A stretch of 64,000 bases of DNA from Mariprofundus ferrooxydans PV-1 (lineage in GTDB: Bacteria > Pseudomonadota > Zetaproteobacteria > Mariprofundales > Mariprofundaceae), in contig NZ_DS022294.1 in assembly GCF_000153765.1 (NCBI RefSeq), positions 1,396,049 through 1,460,048 of the forward strand. Direction: 5' to 3'. Under the pieces are notes generated by a model that saw nothing but the letters and a program-made list of their open reading frames with translations, made no database searches and was not told the DNA's origin. Positions 62,116 to 64,000 of the stretch are shown piece after piece. Numbering within the stretch: the first letter of the stretch is position 1; each line of letters starts with the position of its first letter. The position numbers were made by a program, and so were the translations under genes.

Positions 62116-62873
62116 GCGGTGAGAAAATAGTCGGAGATGAGGATGCTCATGCAGGAGATTACTACCGCACGGGTGGTGGCTGTACCGACGCCTGCCGCGC
62201 CGCCTTTACAGTTAAACCCTTCGGTGCAGCCGATGATACCGATCAGTATGCCGAAGAAGCCGGCTTTAACCAGACCGGTATAGAAGTCGGAGAGTTCCAT
62301 GTACTGGGTGGTGTTTTCAATATAGACCGACGGATTCTGGTCGAGCAGGTAGATACTGATGGCGTAACCGCCGTAAATGCCGATGAAATCGGCCACGACA
62401 ACCAGCAGCGGCATCATCAGTGTGACGGCGATCAGGCGCGGCATGATCAGATAGCGGACCGGATCGGTGGATAGGGTCCACAACGCATCAATCTGCTCGG
62501 TGACGCGCATGGTGCCGAGCTCCGCTGCGAAGGCGGCTCCGACACGGCCTGCAACCATCAGGCCGACCAGCACCGGTCCCAGCTCACGCACCAGCGACAT
62601 AGATACGACAAGGCCCGTCAGGCTCTCAGCGGCAAAACGATGGAATACGATATAGGATTGCAGAGCCAGTACCATGCCGGTGAACAGGGCGGTCAGCATC
62701 ACCACCGGCAGTGACTGGACGCCGACCTCTTCGGCCTGCTGCAACAGCATGCGCAGGTGCCAGGGGCGGGAGCTCATGCGCCTGACCGTACCGGCAAATG
62801 TACTTGCGTAGAGTCCGATATGGATACAGAGCCCTTCCGTCAACTTGCCGGTTGCAGTCAGTAATTTGATCAC
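62100..62873 (-). CDS. mlaE: MlaE-family ABC permease
   Basis: 257 residues with five or six membrane helices: LPVVMLTALFTGMVLALQSY, SLVRELGPVLVGLMVAGRVG, AAFAAELGTMRVTEQIDAL and GFNCKGGAAGVGTATTRAVV are the characteristic blocks (formerly DUF140). Inner-membrane core of the lipid transporter with MlaF and MlaD. Its start overlaps the alr stop, so alr, mlaE, mlaF, mlaD and the TPR gene form one operon. Confidence 0.94.
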   Translation of the reverse strand: MIKLLTATGKLTEGLCIHIGLYASTFAGTVRRMSSRPWHLRMLLQQAEEVGVQSLPVVMLTALFTGMVLALQSYIVFHRFAAESLTGLVVSMSLVRELGPVLVGLMVAGRVGAAFAAELGTMRVTEQIDALWTLSTDPVRYLIMPRLIAVTLMMPLLVVVADFIGIYGGYAISIYLLDQNPSVYIENTTQYMELSDFYTGLVKAGFFGILIGIIGCTEGFNCKGGAAGVGTATTRAVVISCMSILISDYFLTAWMFA

Positions 62874-63946
62874 ACGGGTACTCTGCGAACCCGCTCGCCC
62901 ACACCTGTGAACAGTGTGTAGCTGATGGTATCGATCATTGATGCCACGTCATTGGCGGCCAGCTCCATGCCCCAGAATTCCACATTATCCCCACTCTGAA
63001 TATTCGTATCACTGACATTGAGCATAGTATAGTCCATACAGACGCGGCCGGTAACAGGCAGTAACCTGTCGTGGCAGCTGGCCTGCCCGCAGCCGGATAG
63101 GGCGCGGGGAATACCATCAGCGTAGCCGGCACTGACGATGGCAATGCGCATGCTGGTTTCGGCGGTGAAAGAGGCCGAGTATGAAACGGTTTCTCCTGCC
63201 TTGATGTCGCGCACCTGTATGACTCTGGCCGTCATGCGCATGACCGGTTTGAGTCCCATGGGCTTCTCTGCGACAGGTTCTGCGCCATACAGGGCGATGC
63301 CGGGGCGCACGACATCCAGACACTGATCCGGCATGCTGATGATGCCGGCGCTGTTAAGCAGGGAGCGCGGCAGTTGCGGGGCGGCTTGATCACACAGGCT
63401 GGCAAAGCGTTCAGCCTGCTGCCGGTTCATCGGGTGTAGCGGGGTGTCGGCACAGGCCAGGTGCGACATAAAGCCTCGAATCTGAATGCCAGCTTGCAGG
63501 CACTGCCTGATCAGCACCTGTGGTTCGGCGGCGCCGAGCCGGTTCATACCTGTGTCCACCTTGATCCACGCCGCACCATCAAAATCCGCGGCCTGCAGCA
63601 TGTCACACTGTGCGCTGTCGCTGATGGTCGGGGTAAGGTGTTCAGTTGTTGCCAGACTCGCATCCCCGGCATCAAAGATGCCGGAGAGCAGTGCAATTTC
63701 AGTATCACCTGCCGGGTCATCACTGCGCAATATATTGCGCAGTTTTGCGCCCTCATCGGCATCGGTGACGGCAAACAGACGACAACCGGCCCGGAAGAGG
63801 GCGGGCGCAACCAGATTTAGTCCGTGCCCGTAGGCGTTGGCTTTGACCACGGCCATAACGCTGGCGTCTGTAGCAGCTTGTTGCAGCAGTCGGTAGTTAT
63901 GGCAGAGGTGATCGAGGTTAATCCATGCAATGGCAGGTCGGCTCAT
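62870..63946 (-). CDS. alr: Alanine racemase
   Basis: 358-residue PLP enzyme making D-alanine for peptidoglycan. The PLP Lys is in MAVVKANAYGHGL, the catalytic Tyr in SYSASFTAE, and GYADGIPRAL and GRVCMDYTMLNV are conserved. The C-terminal beta domain ends GERVRRVPV, slightly short but with the usual TISYTLFTGVG. The first gene of the mla operon on the minus strand. The 54 bases beyond it to the window end are AT-rich and may carry its promoter. Confidence 0.95.
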   Translation of the reverse strand: MSRPAIAWINLDHLCHNYRLLQQAATDASVMAVVKANAYGHGLNLVAPALFRAGCRLFAVTDADEGAKLRNILRSDDPAGDTEIALLSGIFDAGDASLATTEHLTPTISDSAQCDMLQAADFDGAAWIKVDTGMNRLGAAEPQVLIRQCLQAGIQIRGFMSHLACADTPLHPMNRQQAERFASLCDQAAPQLPRSLLNSAGIISMPDQCLDVVRPGIALYGAEPVAEKPMGLKPVMRMTARVIQVRDIKAGETVSYSASFTAETSMRIAIVSAGYADGIPRALSGCGQASCHDRLLPVTGRVCMDYTMLNVSDTNIQSGDNVEFWGMELAANDVASMIDTISYTLFTGVGERVRRVPV

Positions 63947-64000
63947 GTGTTGAATATTGTCTGAAACTGATGCCGCGTCAAAGGTATATAATTTATAGAG

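Overview
This is a gene-dense chromosomal window with about 60 protein genes, no rRNA or tRNA that I can recognise, and only short spacers. Gene families and gene order (IspG-HisS, MlaEFD with alanine racemase, GluQ, RegB/RegA, class A PBP, minor pilins PilV/W/X) point to a Gram-negative proteobacterium. The feel of the proteins and the heavy sulfur and redox content suggest a marine iron-oxidising Zetaproteobacterium (Mariprofundus-like). That placement is an inference of moderate to low confidence and rests on no database search.

Layout. 1-9051: housekeeping genes (TPR protein cut by the window edge, ispG, hisS, ffh), a small EamA permease, an orphan ATP-synthase-b-like protein, a quinone oxidoreductase, citramalate synthase and a pterin dehydratase. 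9101-16246: PBP1A facing away from a minor-pilin operon (GspH/FimT-like, PilV, PilW, PilX), followed by three low-complexity secreted proteins that look like diverged paralogues. 16422-24758: CinA-like protein, a frameshifted htpX, lon (with back-to-back heat-shock-like promoter boxes between htpX and lon), a Pit phosphate module, lspA and trkH. 24855-32173: mutS, a lipoprotein, glnD with a 45-bp tandem repeat at its 3' end, a MurU-like nucleotidyltransferase, a UPF0178 protein and a HIT protein. 32340-39506: tonB preceded by what looks like a collapsed TonB-dependent receptor, RegB/RegA, TusA and DsrE sulfur-relay proteins, two YqhA paralogues, an Mrp/ApbC ATPase and a Pyr_excise-DUF1722 protein.

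39750-52859 is the most interesting block. A SAM-I (S-box) riboswitch with a readable terminator/antiterminator switch precedes a threonine-synthase-like gene. The gene is followed on the same strand by a CysO-like sulfur carrier ending Gly-Gly-Arg, a NIL-domain protein, cysK, a MoeB/ThiF activating enzyme, a sulfite-reductase-TusA fusion, a radical-SAM-SLC13 permease fusion, APS reductase (cysH), cysD, cysN and an HPP-family membrane protein. Together these could import sulfate, reduce it to sulfide and load it on a carrier protein for cysteine and probably homocysteine synthesis. The riboswitch upstream of the threonine-synthase homologue suggests that this enzyme may belong to the methionine branch.

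52878-63946 is entirely on the minus strand: FAD oxidoreductase, AI-2E-type permease, cyclic-nucleotide-binding protein, CysM-type cysteine synthase, gluQ, a CPA2 antiporter, a TPR protein and alr-mlaE-mlaF-mlaD.
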